Part shown: piece after piece, positions 23,554-32,376 of the stretch
Position numbering within the stretch: the stretch's first letter is position 1
Layout of the letters: each line of letters starts with the position of its first letter
DNA from: Lachnotalea sp. AF33-28
GTDB taxonomy: Bacteria; Bacillota; Clostridia; Lachnospirales; Lachnospiraceae
NCBI RefSeq assembly: GCF_003477885.1
Contig: NZ_QUEE01000013.1
Location: forward strand, 62,001 to 126,000
Direction of reading: 5' to 3'
DNA: 64,000 bases
Notes under the pieces: model-generated
Databases searched by the model: none
The model's input: the letters and a program-made list of their open reading frames with translations, nothing else
What the model was told of the DNA's origin: nothing
Made by a program: the position numbers and the translations under genes

Positions 23554-24876
23554 ATGGACCTATTCGATTACATGAGACAAACCACCCAGCAAAAAGAATC
23601 CCCCCTGGCATCCCGCCTGCGTCCCCGCACTTTGGACGAGGTAGTGGGCCAGAAGCACATCATCGGAAAAGACAAGCTGCTCTATCGCGCCATTAAGGCC
23701 GATAAGTTAAGCTCTCTCATATTATACGGCCCGCCCGGCACCGGCAAAACCACCCTTGCGAAGGTCATAGCCAACACCACGAAAGCAGAATTCACACAGA
23801 TTAACGCCACCTCCGCCGGCAAGAAAGACATGGAAGAGGTCATAAAGCAGGCGAAAGACAATCAGGGGATGTATCAGAAAAAGACGATCCTGTTCATCGA
23901 CGAGATCCACCGCTTCAACAAAGGCCAGCAGGACTACCTGCTGCCGTACGTGGAGGATGGGACCATCATCCTCATAGGTGCCACCACGGAAAACCCGTAC
24001 TTTGAAGTGAACGGCGCTCTGATTTCCCGTTCCATCATCTTTCAGCTAAAACCCCTGGAGCAGGGGGACATTAAAGAAATCCTGCGCCGCGCGGTCTGCG
24101 ATGAAGAGCGCGGCATGGGAAGCTACGGCGCGGCGATTGATGAAGACGCGTTGGATTTCCTCTCCGACATCAGCGGCGGCGATGCCAGAACCGCTTTAAA
24201 CGCCATCGAACTGGCTGTTCTGACCACTCCCAAGGCCGAGGACGGCAGGATTCACATCACCCTGGACGTGGCTTCGGAATGCATCCAGCGCCGCGTGGTG
24301 CGCTATGATAAGACCGGAGACAATCACTATGACACGATATCCGCCTTCATAAAAAGCATGCGCGGATCAGATCCGGACGCCGCCGTCTACTATCTGGCGC
24401 GCATGCTTTACGCAGGGGAAGACATCAAATTTATCGCCAGGCGTATCATGATCTGTGCGTCCGAGGATGTGGGCAATGCGGACCCTTATGCCCTCACCGT
24501 AGCGGTATCCGCTGCCCAGGCGGTGGAACGCCTCGGCATGCCGGAAGCCCAGATCGTGCTGGCGCAGGCAGTCACCTACATCGCCGCCGCGCCTAAGAGC
24601 AATTCTGCGGTGAATGCCATCGGCGCGGCCATGGACGCGGTGCAGAACCAGAAGATCGCCACGGTTCCTCCCCACCTTCAGGATGCCCACTACGGCGGCG
24701 CGGCAAAGCTGGGACATGGTACAGGTTACAAGTATTCCCACGACTATCCGCATCACTATGTGAAACAGCAGTATCTACCCGACGAACTGGAAGGATGTGT
24801 ATTTTATTCCCCTTCCGAAAATGGATATGAAAAGAAGATCAGAGAACATATGGAATTTCTGGAAAAGCTCCCCTGA
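23554..24876 (+). CDS. rarA: Replication-associated recombination protein A (AAA+ ATPase)
   Basis: The 440-residue protein is a RarA/MgsA/WRNIP1-type AAA+ ATPase that acts at stalled replication forks. RPRTLDEVVGQKHI precedes Walker A GPPGTGKTT (about residue 59); Walker B is ILFIDEIHRFN, and sensor 1 is LIGATTENPYFEV. The C-terminal tetramerisation domain has YAGEDIKFIARRIMICASEDVGNADP. Start ATG 23554 lies 11 bases after ACGGAGG. It is preceded by an unusual repeat-rich region. Confidence 0.95.
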   Translation: MDLFDYMRQTTQQKESPLASRLRPRTLDEVVGQKHIIGKDKLLYRAIKADKLSSLILYGPPGTGKTTLAKVIANTTKAEFTQINATSAGKKDMEEVIKQAKDNQGMYQKKTILFIDEIHRFNKGQQDYLLPYVEDGTIILIGATTENPYFEVNGALISRSIIFQLKPLEQGDIKEILRRAVCDEERGMGSYGAAIDEDALDFLSDISGGDARTALNAIELAVLTTPKAEDGRIHITLDVASECIQRRVVRYDKTGDNHYDTISAFIKSMRGSDPDAAVYYLARMLYAGEDIKFIARRIMICASEDVGNADPYALTVAVSAAQAVERLGMPEAQIVLAQAVTYIAAAPKSNSAVNAIGAAMDAVQNQKIATVPPHLQDAHYGGAAKLGHGTGYKYSHDYPHHYVKQQYLPDELEGCVFYSPSENGYEKKIREHMEFLEKLP

Positions 24877-25099
24877 TCCTCCCTTTGCGGATCGCGTTTT
24901 TCTATCGGAATATTGTAAAAGAATCTACCGTCCGGGTTGTCTGTTTTGCCGAAATTCCGGCTGCAGGTTAAAAAAAAGCAAAATTCTGATGCGGTATCCG
25001 TCAATATATGATACACTTAACACTAATAGTAGCGAAATATGAAATCCTGTGCATCCGGCGCCCCTTTGCGGTGCCGGATCGGCAAATGATAGGGCATGG

Positions 25100-28000
25100 G
25101 TGAGGAAATTGAGAGAACGGATTGGTTGGCTGGCGAAAGGCGTAGTCGAATATGAACGGCCGGAAGCCCAAGTGCAGCCCTTAGAGGTGGAGGAGACGGT
25201 TGCGGCCGGCAGGCAGGTGCGCGGTGAGCTTCGGATCACCAGCAGAAACGGCGTGTCACTTAAGGGGCTGGCTTATTCCACGGACAGCAGAGTCGTATTG
25301 CAGAAAGGCCAGTTTATCGGCAGAGAAGCGGTGATCGGCTACCAGATCGATGGAGAACATCTGGCGGCAGACACCGTTATTTCAGGTACTTTTCATTTGG
25401 TCTTCAACGGGGGCGAATGCTCGGTCCCCTATCAGTTTTCTGCGGCGATCTTTCATGCCGGCGAGGCTGTGGAGGAACCGCAGACCGCTACGGCGTTTGC
25501 AGAACTGGTGAAAACAGAATATGAGAAAGGCAGGAGACTCTTTGATTCTCCTGATTTTTTGCTGCTTCCGTTTATGCAGAAACCCGCAGTCAGAAGCCTC
25601 TATGACGGCCTTAAAACCCGTGGCAGCAAGCAAAACGCCCTTGAGGAATTCCTGGTCGGACTGGGGATGAAGGAGCGGATAAAGCTTTCCGTGGTGGATA
25701 CGGCCAAGACCTATCAGATGCCGGAACAGGGATTTTCCGACCGCGTGCGGATAGAGAAGAGCACCTGGGGTTATGTGAGGATACAGGTGAAGGCTGATGC
25801 CGCGTTCATCCGCCTGGAAAAGGATGTGCTGACGGATGAAGATTTTATGGACGGGCAGTGCTACTTTTCCTATCACGTGGATCCGGCCGGCCTGCATGAC
25901 GGTTTGAATTACGGCTCCATAGAGCTTGAGACGCCCTGGCAGAGCTTTCGGATTGCGCTGACTGTCACATCGGCCAGCCACAGGAAGGAAGGCTACAGAA
26001 AGGCGCTGGAATTCCAGCGGCATCTGGCCAAGTATACGGATCTGTTTCTGGACTGTATGGCAGGCAGGTATGAGAAGGCGCTTTTGTTAAACAACATCCA
26101 GACAGAGCTGGGCCGTCTGCGCAGCTCTTATCAGACTTCCGATCTGCTGGAGCTGCTGCATGCCCTGGCGTACCTGATGCAGGACAAAGAAGAGCCGGCA
26201 CTGCTGCTGATAGAGGATGCATCGGCCCGTGTCATCGATAAAAGAACTGAAGATCCGGACGCTTACTGCCTGTATCTGTATCTGAAGGCGGAGATGGACC
26301 GCAGCGACGGGCAGAGCGCCTCCCTGGAGGCGGCTCTTGAACGGTATGATGAAGATGGGTGCCGCCGTGTCATAAACCTGATGCTGCTTTTGCAGGTCAG
26401 CACTATGCTGAAGGAAAATCCGGTGTTACGGCTGGATAAAATTAAAAGCTATTTTGACAGAGGTTTAAACAGTCCATATCTGTACCTGGCAGCTTGTATG
26501 ACCTATAAAGAGGATAAAGGGCTTATAAAGGAATTGGGCAGCTTTGAGCTTCAGGCCCTGTTGTTCGGGGCAAAAAGGGAGCTGTTTGATGAGGAGACCG
26601 CTTCCTGGATTGCCGGTTTTTCCGCGTCGGAAAAAGAATTCCGTGTCCGCTATTACCGTCTGCTGAAAATACTCTATGAGCAGTATCCAAATGAAGAGAT
26701 TTTAAGCGCCCTGTGCTGTATACTGATAAAAGGGGACCGCAGGGATAAGAAATATTTCACATGGTATGAATTGGGCGTATCATCCGATGTGCGCCTGACC
26801 AAACTCTATGATTACTATCTTTATACGCTGCCAAAGGATTATTTCGGTGAGCTGCCAAAGGTGATTCTTTTATATTTTTCTTTCGAGCATTCGCTGGATT
26901 ATGCGACACAGGCGGCGCTGTATGCGAATATTATCCGCTTTTATAAAGACGATTCCCAGATGTATCAGGCGTACCGTCACAGGATCGAGGATTTTGCGTT
27001 AGAGCAGCTGTTCCTGGGACATGCGGATGAAAATCTGGCGGTGATCTATCGGCATATCATCTATGAGGAAATGATAGATGAAAAGATTGCACAGGCGTTT
27101 CCCGCCATCCTGTTTACAGAAAAAATCTGCTGTTCCCTGCCAGATATGACACATATCGTGGTCTGTTATGAAGAACTGTGCGATCCGGTGACCGTTCCGG
27201 TGCACAGAGGGGTTGCTTATGTCCCGGTATTTTCGGAGAACTGCCAGGTATTGACGCAGGACGGCTATGGAAACCGTTACAGCGGAGAAAAGCTGGACCG
27301 GACGCCGCTCATGCAGGAGCCAAAGATGGTGGCTGCCTGCTTTCGTGCATTTCCCGATCACTTTATGCTGTCCATGCGCAGCTGCAGACAGGCGCTGGAT
27401 GAACAGGCGCTGACAGAGGAAACGGTCCGGCTGTTTGAAGATGCGATAGCGGGAGAAGGGCTTCATGAGCTGTTTAAAAAGCAGCTGTTAAGGGCCGTGC
27501 TCATCTGGTTTTCCAAAAACGGCACGGACGGAAAATGTGACCCGTTTCTTCTTGGGCTGGATAAGGATCTGCTGGATGAGGAAATGCGGCGGCAGTATCT
27601 GGAACTTTTGATCCAGAAGGGCTATTATCCGGAGGCCTATGAGATCATACGGGAATACGGGTATGAGAAGGTGAAGGCCAGCCGCCTGTTTAAGCTGTGC
27701 AGCCGGATGATACTGCAGAAAGTATACGAGGAGGACCGGTTTCTGCTGCAGCTGTCCTACTACGTCTTTATGGAGGAGAAGTTTGACAGCGTGATTCTGG
27801 AATACCTCTGCGAATACTTTAACGGCAGCAGCGAAGAGATGTATCAGATACTGAAAACAGCGGCCAACAGCCAGGTGGAGACCTATGACATGGAGGAACG
27901 CCTGCTGGCCCAGCTGATGTTTGTGGAGAGCACCGAACATCTGGATGAAGTGTTCGCGGATTATGTGAAACGACAGACGGCCGACCCGATGATACTGGAT

Positions 28001-28666
28001 GCCTATTTCACTTTAAAATGCCATGCCTATTTTCTGGGGCAGCTGGATATGGATGCGGAAGTCTTTTATTATATTGAAAAAAAGGCGGCTGCGGTGACAC
28101 TGGACTGCAATATGATTCTGATCCACATGCTGGCAGTCACCAAGTATTATGCATCTTTGGAAACCCTTACGGATGAACAGAAAAATCTGGCCGCGAGACT
28201 ATTGAATATTCTTGAAAAACGTGGTATGGTATTCCGGCATCTTAAAGAGCTGGCGGATAAGCTGGGCATGGAATGCGCGTTCTGCGATTATACCATCATC
28301 GAATGCAGGGCACAAAAGCATGCAAGGCTTCGCATACGCACCAGGCTGACTCCGGGTATGGGGCAGTGGATGGAAGAAGACATGCGCCACATGTATGAGG
28401 GCGTCTTTGTTAAGACATTGGTGCTGTTTGAGAATGAACGTCTGGATTACTGTATCGTGGAGATTTCCGGCATTGATATCACGGCTCTTGAGGACGGCAC
28501 CATAGAAGGTGGCAGGGATGTGGACAGCCCGCTGAAAAACCGCCTGGCCGTAATAAACAGGATGCTGGATGAAGAAAAGACAGGCAATGAGCCGAAACTG
28601 AAAGAACAGATGGTGGAGTATGCAGTGAGAGACGCCGCCGTGGATAAACTATTTGAAATACTGTAA
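25100..28666 (+). CDS. Giant helical-repeat protein, DUF5717-like
   Basis: This protein of about 1188 residues has a beta-rich N-terminal part (about 1-280) that looks like Ig-type strands (QVRGELRITSRNGVSLKGL, then SGTFHLVFNGGECSVPYQF), followed by some 800 residues of repeated helix pairs, and a C-terminal beta region near VFVKTLVLFENERLDYC. It resembles the DUF5717 proteins of Lachnospiraceae. No enzyme motif or signal peptide is seen. GTG 25100 gives MRKLRERIGWLAKG; its ribosome site is weak (AGGG). It lies 14 bases before the Hsp70-like gene, suggesting a complex with that protein. Confidence 0.8.
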   Translation: MRKLRERIGWLAKGVVEYERPEAQVQPLEVEETVAAGRQVRGELRITSRNGVSLKGLAYSTDSRVVLQKGQFIGREAVIGYQIDGEHLAADTVISGTFHLVFNGGECSVPYQFSAAIFHAGEAVEEPQTATAFAELVKTEYEKGRRLFDSPDFLLLPFMQKPAVRSLYDGLKTRGSKQNALEEFLVGLGMKERIKLSVVDTAKTYQMPEQGFSDRVRIEKSTWGYVRIQVKADAAFIRLEKDVLTDEDFMDGQCYFSYHVDPAGLHDGLNYGSIELETPWQSFRIALTVTSASHRKEGYRKALEFQRHLAKYTDLFLDCMAGRYEKALLLNNIQTELGRLRSSYQTSDLLELLHALAYLMQDKEEPALLLIEDASARVIDKRTEDPDAYCLYLYLKAEMDRSDGQSASLEAALERYDEDGCRRVINLMLLLQVSTMLKENPVLRLDKIKSYFDRGLNSPYLYLAACMTYKEDKGLIKELGSFELQALLFGAKRELFDEETASWIAGFSASEKEFRVRYYRLLKILYEQYPNEEILSALCCILIKGDRRDKKYFTWYELGVSSDVRLTKLYDYYLYTLPKDYFGELPKVILLYFSFEHSLDYATQAALYANIIRFYKDDSQMYQAYRHRIEDFALEQLFLGHADENLAVIYRHIIYEEMIDEKIAQAFPAILFTEKICCSLPDMTHIVVCYEELCDPVTVPVHRGVAYVPVFSENCQVLTQDGYGNRYSGEKLDRTPLMQEPKMVAACFRAFPDHFMLSMRSCRQALDEQALTEETVRLFEDAIAGEGLHELFKKQLLRAVLIWFSKNGTDGKCDPFLLGLDKDLLDEEMRRQYLELLIQKGYYPEAYEIIREYGYEKVKASRLFKLCSRMILQKVYEEDRFLLQLSYYVFMEEKFDSVILEYLCEYFNGSSEEMYQILKTAANSQVETYDMEERLLAQLMFVESTEHLDEVFADYVKRQTADPMILDAYFTLKCHAYFLGQLDMDAEVFYYIEKKAAAVTLDCNMILIHMLAVTKYYASLETLTDEQKNLAARLLNILEKRGMVFRHLKELADKLGMECAFCDYTIIECRAQKHARLRIRTRLTPGMGQWMEEDMRHMYEGVFVKTLVLFENERLDYCIVEISGIDITALEDGTIEGGRDVDSPLKNRLAVINRMLDEEKTGNEPKLKEQMVEYAVRDAAVDKLFEIL

Positions 28667-28680
28667 AAGGGGGGATAATT

Positions 28681-29949
28681 ATGCAGGGGCTGCTGCTTGG
28701 AATTGACCTGTGCGATGATTGCAGCCAGATCAGCTTTTTTAATACAAAAAATCTGGAAGCGGAATCCGTCGGCATGTCAGAAGATGACAGCCAATGTCTG
28801 ATCCCCACTGTTTTATGCAAACGAAAGGGTAATGAGAGCTGGTATATCGGGGAAGATGCATACCGCTATGCCCTGATGGGGGAGGGCATCATGGTGGATA
28901 AGCTGATTTCGCTGGCTGCAAAGGGCGGAACATCCACCATGGAAGGCACAAAATACGAAGCGGAACAGCTGCTGGAGCTTTTTATCGGCCGGCTTCTGAT
29001 GATTCCGCTGACTAAATACAAGACCGCGGAGATAGAGGAGCTGGTATTTACGATCCAGACGCTGGATCCGGTGGTGATGGACACGCTGATTCGAATCGCG
29101 GACCGCCTGGGTGTAAAGAGGGACCGCGTGCATATCATCAGCCATACGGAAAGCTTTCTGTATTATGTGATCAGCCAGCAGAAAGAGCTGTGGCGTAATC
29201 AGTCCTGCCTGTTCGATCTGACGGAGACGGGGCTGCACTATTATGAGCTGCGTGTGATCCGGGGGCGCAGCCCGCAGATTGTGGAGGTGGCTCATCAGGA
29301 GCTGGAAGAGGCATTCAGCCTGGAGATTCTGGAGACCAAGTCAGGCGGAAAGCTGGCGGATACCATACTGTGCTCCTGTGCTGAACGACTGTTAAATAAA
29401 AAGCTCATGTCTTCTGTGTTTTTGACAGGCAGAGGGTTTGAGACAAATGACTGGGCATCGGGCTTCCTGAAATTTATATGCAATAAACGAAGGGTATTTG
29501 CGGGGCAGAATCTGTTTGCCAAAGGCGCTGCCTATATCGCTTTTGATAATACCCTGGAAAGCACGTCCTATCCCTATATCTGCATCTGTGAGGGCCGTAT
29601 ACGCTATACGGTTTCCATGGAAGCCGTCTGTGCCGGCAGAAACCGCCAGATGATCGTGGCCGGCGCGGGAACAAACTGGTATGAGGCGAAGGCGGATATT
29701 GAATTCATTCTGGACAACAAGGACAGTGTGGATTTTACCGTGACGCCGGCGGACAATCCGAGACAGACAAAGCTGTCGGTGCCTCTTAAGGAATTTCCGG
29801 TGAGGCCTGCCAAAGCGACCCGCATCGAGATGATCGTGGCATTTATTAAGGAAGACTGCATGATGGTCCGCCTGATTGATAAGGGCTTCGGCGACCTGTT
29901 CCCTTCCTCCGGCCAGGAAATCAAACGTTATTTTTATCTGAACAATTAA
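28681..29949 (+). CDS. Hsp70/actin-fold-like protein, DUF5716-like
   Basis: The 422-residue product reads like a diverged Hsp70/actin ATPase. LLGIDLCDDCSQISFF (residues 6-20) aligns with phosphate-1 of Hsp70, VHIISHTESFLYYV (about 150-163) with the connect segment NEPTAAAL, LFDLTETGLHYYEL (177-190) with phosphate-2, and VFLTGRGFET (246-255) with the adenosine motif. Key glycines of phosphate-1 and phosphate-2 are missing, so ATP hydrolysis is doubtful. ATG 28681 follows AAAGGGGGG. It is the middle gene of an operon with DUF5717-like, TPR-like and aroK genes. Function is unknown. Confidence 0.78.
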   Translation: MQGLLLGIDLCDDCSQISFFNTKNLEAESVGMSEDDSQCLIPTVLCKRKGNESWYIGEDAYRYALMGEGIMVDKLISLAAKGGTSTMEGTKYEAEQLLELFIGRLLMIPLTKYKTAEIEELVFTIQTLDPVVMDTLIRIADRLGVKRDRVHIISHTESFLYYVISQQKELWRNQSCLFDLTETGLHYYELRVIRGRSPQIVEVAHQELEEAFSLEILETKSGGKLADTILCSCAERLLNKKLMSSVFLTGRGFETNDWASGFLKFICNKRRVFAGQNLFAKGAAYIAFDNTLESTSYPYICICEGRIRYTVSMEAVCAGRNRQMIVAGAGTNWYEAKADIEFILDNKDSVDFTVTPADNPRQTKLSVPLKEFPVRPAKATRIEMIVAFIKEDCMMVRLIDKGFGDLFPSSGQEIKRYFYLNN

Positions 29950-29989
29950 ATGCAAAGATCCGGACATACACACAGGGAGGGAGAGCGGC

Positions 29990-30805
29990 ATGGGGAGATT
30001 GATCTTATGCACCGGCAGGACAGCCAAACGCCCGTTTTATATCAGTGAGCTGGGACTGTCGCTCTATACGGCAGAAGAGCTTTGCTATTATATTTACAAC
30101 AATATTTTCATGATAGAAGATTCCTTTGTGAGTCCGCAGCTGCTCGCCTTTATCGGGTCGGAGCTGGGACTTACCCAGTTAGAGGATCAGCTGCGCCAGC
30201 ATATGGGGCACGCCGCTTCGGGGCAGCTGCTTTTAACCATCCTTCAGGAAATTCACTATTATGATGAATCGGAGCTGACCGCTTTTAAAAAGCAGCTGGA
30301 GAAGAAAAAATCTGCCAGTTCCTTTGAACTGGCCAAAAATAAAGCCGATTTTCTGGTGAAGCAGAAGAAATACAACAATGCATTAAAGGTGTATGACTCT
30401 CTCTTGGACGACCCCGTCCAAAAGGGGATGACGGAGGAGTTCTGCGCCCGCATCTGGCACAACAAGGGAGTGGCCTATGCGGGCCTGTTCTATGTGGAGA
30501 AAGCCGCTCAGTGCATGCTGAAGGCCTATGAAACGCTGAAGGACAACGAGATTGTCAGGGAGATCTATATGCTCTCGCTGTTTGATGAAGAGGCCATGGA
30601 CTGGGAAGAGATCTTTGCGGGAGTATCCCCAAAGCAGCTCTACAGCTGGAAAGAAGAGTTTGAAAATATCAGAAAACAGCTGATGCAGACAGGCAAAGCG
30701 CTGGAAGCCAGAACCGTATTTCAGAAGGATGCGGTGAAACGGCCGGCGTTTATAGCCGGGCTTCTGGGAGAATGGAAACAGGAATACAGGGAAATGGTGC
30801 TTTAA
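29990..30805 (+). CDS. TPR-like protein, third gene of the Hsp70-like operon
   Basis: The 271-residue product has an N-terminal region (1-95; ELGLSLYTAEELCYYIYNN) and a helical part with tetratricopeptide-like pairs (about 110-195: ELAKNKADFLVKQKKYNNAL, then RIWHNKGVAYAGLFYVEKAA). TPR repeats usually mediate protein contacts. ATG 29990 follows GGGAGGGAGAG. The stop is one base before the aroK start. I do not know a named family; co-transcription with the DUF5717- and DUF5716-like genes suggests a shared complex. Confidence 0.75.
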   Translation: MGRLILCTGRTAKRPFYISELGLSLYTAEELCYYIYNNIFMIEDSFVSPQLLAFIGSELGLTQLEDQLRQHMGHAASGQLLLTILQEIHYYDESELTAFKKQLEKKKSASSFELAKNKADFLVKQKKYNNALKVYDSLLDDPVQKGMTEEFCARIWHNKGVAYAGLFYVEKAAQCMLKAYETLKDNEIVREIYMLSLFDEEAMDWEEIFAGVSPKQLYSWKEEFENIRKQLMQTGKALEARTVFQKDAVKRPAFIAGLLGEWKQEYREMVL

Positions 30806-30806
30806 T

Positions 30807-31310
30807 ATGAGAACAATCTTTTTAATCGGATTCATGGGCTGCGGAAAGACGACGGTCAGCCTGGAGCTGGGAAGTAAGCTAAAGCTTCCTGTGATCGATT
30901 CGGACCAGCTGGTGGAAGAGCGGGAACATAAAAAAATCCGGGATATTTTCAGCGGAAGCGGAGAAGAATATTTCCGCAGGGCAGAGACGCTGGCACTTAA
31001 GGAAACAGCCGGAAAGCCCGCGGTGGTATCCTGTGGAGGCGGAGCTGTACTGCGGGAGGAAAATGTGGAGATCATGAAGCGGGAAGGAACCGTTATATGG
31101 CTGACAGCCACGCCGCAGACAATCCTTGAACGGTGCAGCAAGAGCAATGACCGCCCGATCTTAAACGGACACATGAATGTGGAATACATAGAGGGGCTAA
31201 TGAGGGAACGGGAGAGGCATTACCGCGCGGCCGCCGACCTCGCGGTGGAGACGGACGGGAAAACAGCCGGCGCGATTGCGGAGGAGATTGTAAATTGGGT
31301 GAAGCGTTAA
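30807..31310 (+). CDS. aroK: Shikimate kinase
   Basis: The 167-residue enzyme phosphorylates shikimate with ATP in the chorismate pathway. It has the P-loop GFMGCGKTT (residues 8-16), the substrate Asp in DSDQLVEE, the shikimate-binding Arg in EEYFRRAE, and CGGGAVLR. Its start is one base past the upstream stop, so it is translated from the same mRNA as the TPR-like gene. Pairing of a housekeeping kinase gene with this operon may simply be positional. Confidence 0.95.
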   Translation: MRTIFLIGFMGCGKTTVSLELGSKLKLPVIDSDQLVEEREHKKIRDIFSGSGEEYFRRAETLALKETAGKPAVVSCGGGAVLREENVEIMKREGTVIWLTATPQTILERCSKSNDRPILNGHMNVEYIEGLMRERERHYRAAADLAVETDGKTAGAIAEEIVNWVKR

Positions 31311-31321
31311 ATGATCCCTAT

Positions 31322-32131
31322 CTACATCTCCTCCGGCGCCACCTCAAAATCTCCCGCCAGGTTCGCCACATTTTCCTGATAATTTTTATACAGTTTCTTA
31401 TACTGCAGGGGTGAGATCCCCATGCGTTTCTTAAATATCACATTGAACTGCGATGCGCTGGAAAATCCGCACAGCTGTGCGATTTCGGACATGGGCAGTT
31501 TCTTTTCAATCAGCAGTTTCCTCGCGTAGGTAATGCGCTTTTCCAAGATATAGTTTTTAGGCGAGATCCCCACGGCTTCCCGAAAGATATGGCGGAAATA
31601 GTCATAGCTGTAGCCGGACATATCCACAAGGGTCTGCAGGCTGATATCCTGTGCGAAATTTTCATCTAAAAAACGAAAGATATAGTTTAATGAGCTGAAG
31701 TTTCTCTGCTTTTCTCCGAAATTGCGCTGGTGGTTCAGCAGGAGTTCTCCGGTATAGAGTTCGGCGGCGATGTTATAATGATCCCTCTTCTGCGCAATCT
31801 CTTCTGAAAGTTTTTCAATCAGTCCCCATACCGTGTGATCTGCATCCTCATACAATCCCGATTCAGGCTCAAACGGGCATTCCGGTCCCAGATAAAAACC
31901 CAGACAGTAGACGGAAGAGGCCGTTTCATGGGTTTCCGTGTGGAAATCATAAGGCTTATAAAGCGCGTAGGTTAAAGGACGGTAGCGGTGGATTAATTTG
32001 CCGTTAATGGCCGTTTCCCCTGTCCCATCCAAATAATACACCAGCTCGTAGCAGCTGTGGTTATGGGACTGTACAAACTTCCTTTTGGTGTGGTAAAAAT
32101 GGGAAAGATATTCAAAACTGACCAGTGCCAT
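31322..32131 (-). CDS. AraC family regulator with cupin sensor domain
   Basis: The 269-residue protein has an N-terminal cupin-like ligand domain (HNHSCYELVYYLDG near residue 22) and a C-terminal double helix-turn-helix: ISLQTLVDMSGYSYDYFRHIFREAVG and MSEIAQLCGFSSASQFNVIFKKRMGISP. ATG 32131 (third residue of the longer frame) is preferred because GAGG lies seven bases upstream. It is divergent from the sugar ABC operon starting at 32377 and probably activates it in response to a sugar. Confidence 0.9.
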   Translation of the reverse strand: MALVSFEYLSHFYHTKRKFVQSHNHSCYELVYYLDGTGETAINGKLIHRYRPLTYALYKPYDFHTETHETASSVYCLGFYLGPECPFEPESGLYEDADHTVWGLIEKLSEEIAQKRDHYNIAAELYTGELLLNHQRNFGEKQRNFSSLNYIFRFLDENFAQDISLQTLVDMSGYSYDYFRHIFREAVGISPKNYILEKRITYARKLLIEKKLPMSEIAQLCGFSSASQFNVIFKKRMGISPLQYKKLYKNYQENVANLAGDFEVAPEEM

Positions 32132-32279
32132 GAGCATACCTCGCAGGTTTTATGTGATACAGGCGTTTGTTTACAGACGCGTGGAAACAGACGATCCCGT
32201 ATGAAGTAATTATACAATATTTTGAAATAAAATCCAGAAGAAATAACCGAAAAGCACAAAAAAATAGCCGCTTACCGGC

Positions 32280-32307
32280 TTGTGGGATCGGTAAATTGCA
32301 CTATACT
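32280..32307 (+). promoter_or_regulatory. Promoter of the sugar ABC operon
   Basis: TTGTGG (32280-32285) and TATACT (32302-32307) are 16 bases apart. The poor -35 box fits a promoter needing the divergent AraC activator. Confidence 0.5.
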
Positions 32308-32376
32308 GAAATTATCAACAGCAGGGTCCGGGATTACAAGCCTTTCCGGATCAATAAAAACAATAAGGAGGTTACT

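Noticed and set aside
23304..23696. Plus-strand frame covering the 45-bp repeats, with a 15-residue repeat
   Set aside because: It overlaps the rarA start, has no ribosome site, and the repeat units are better explained as non-coding hairpins.
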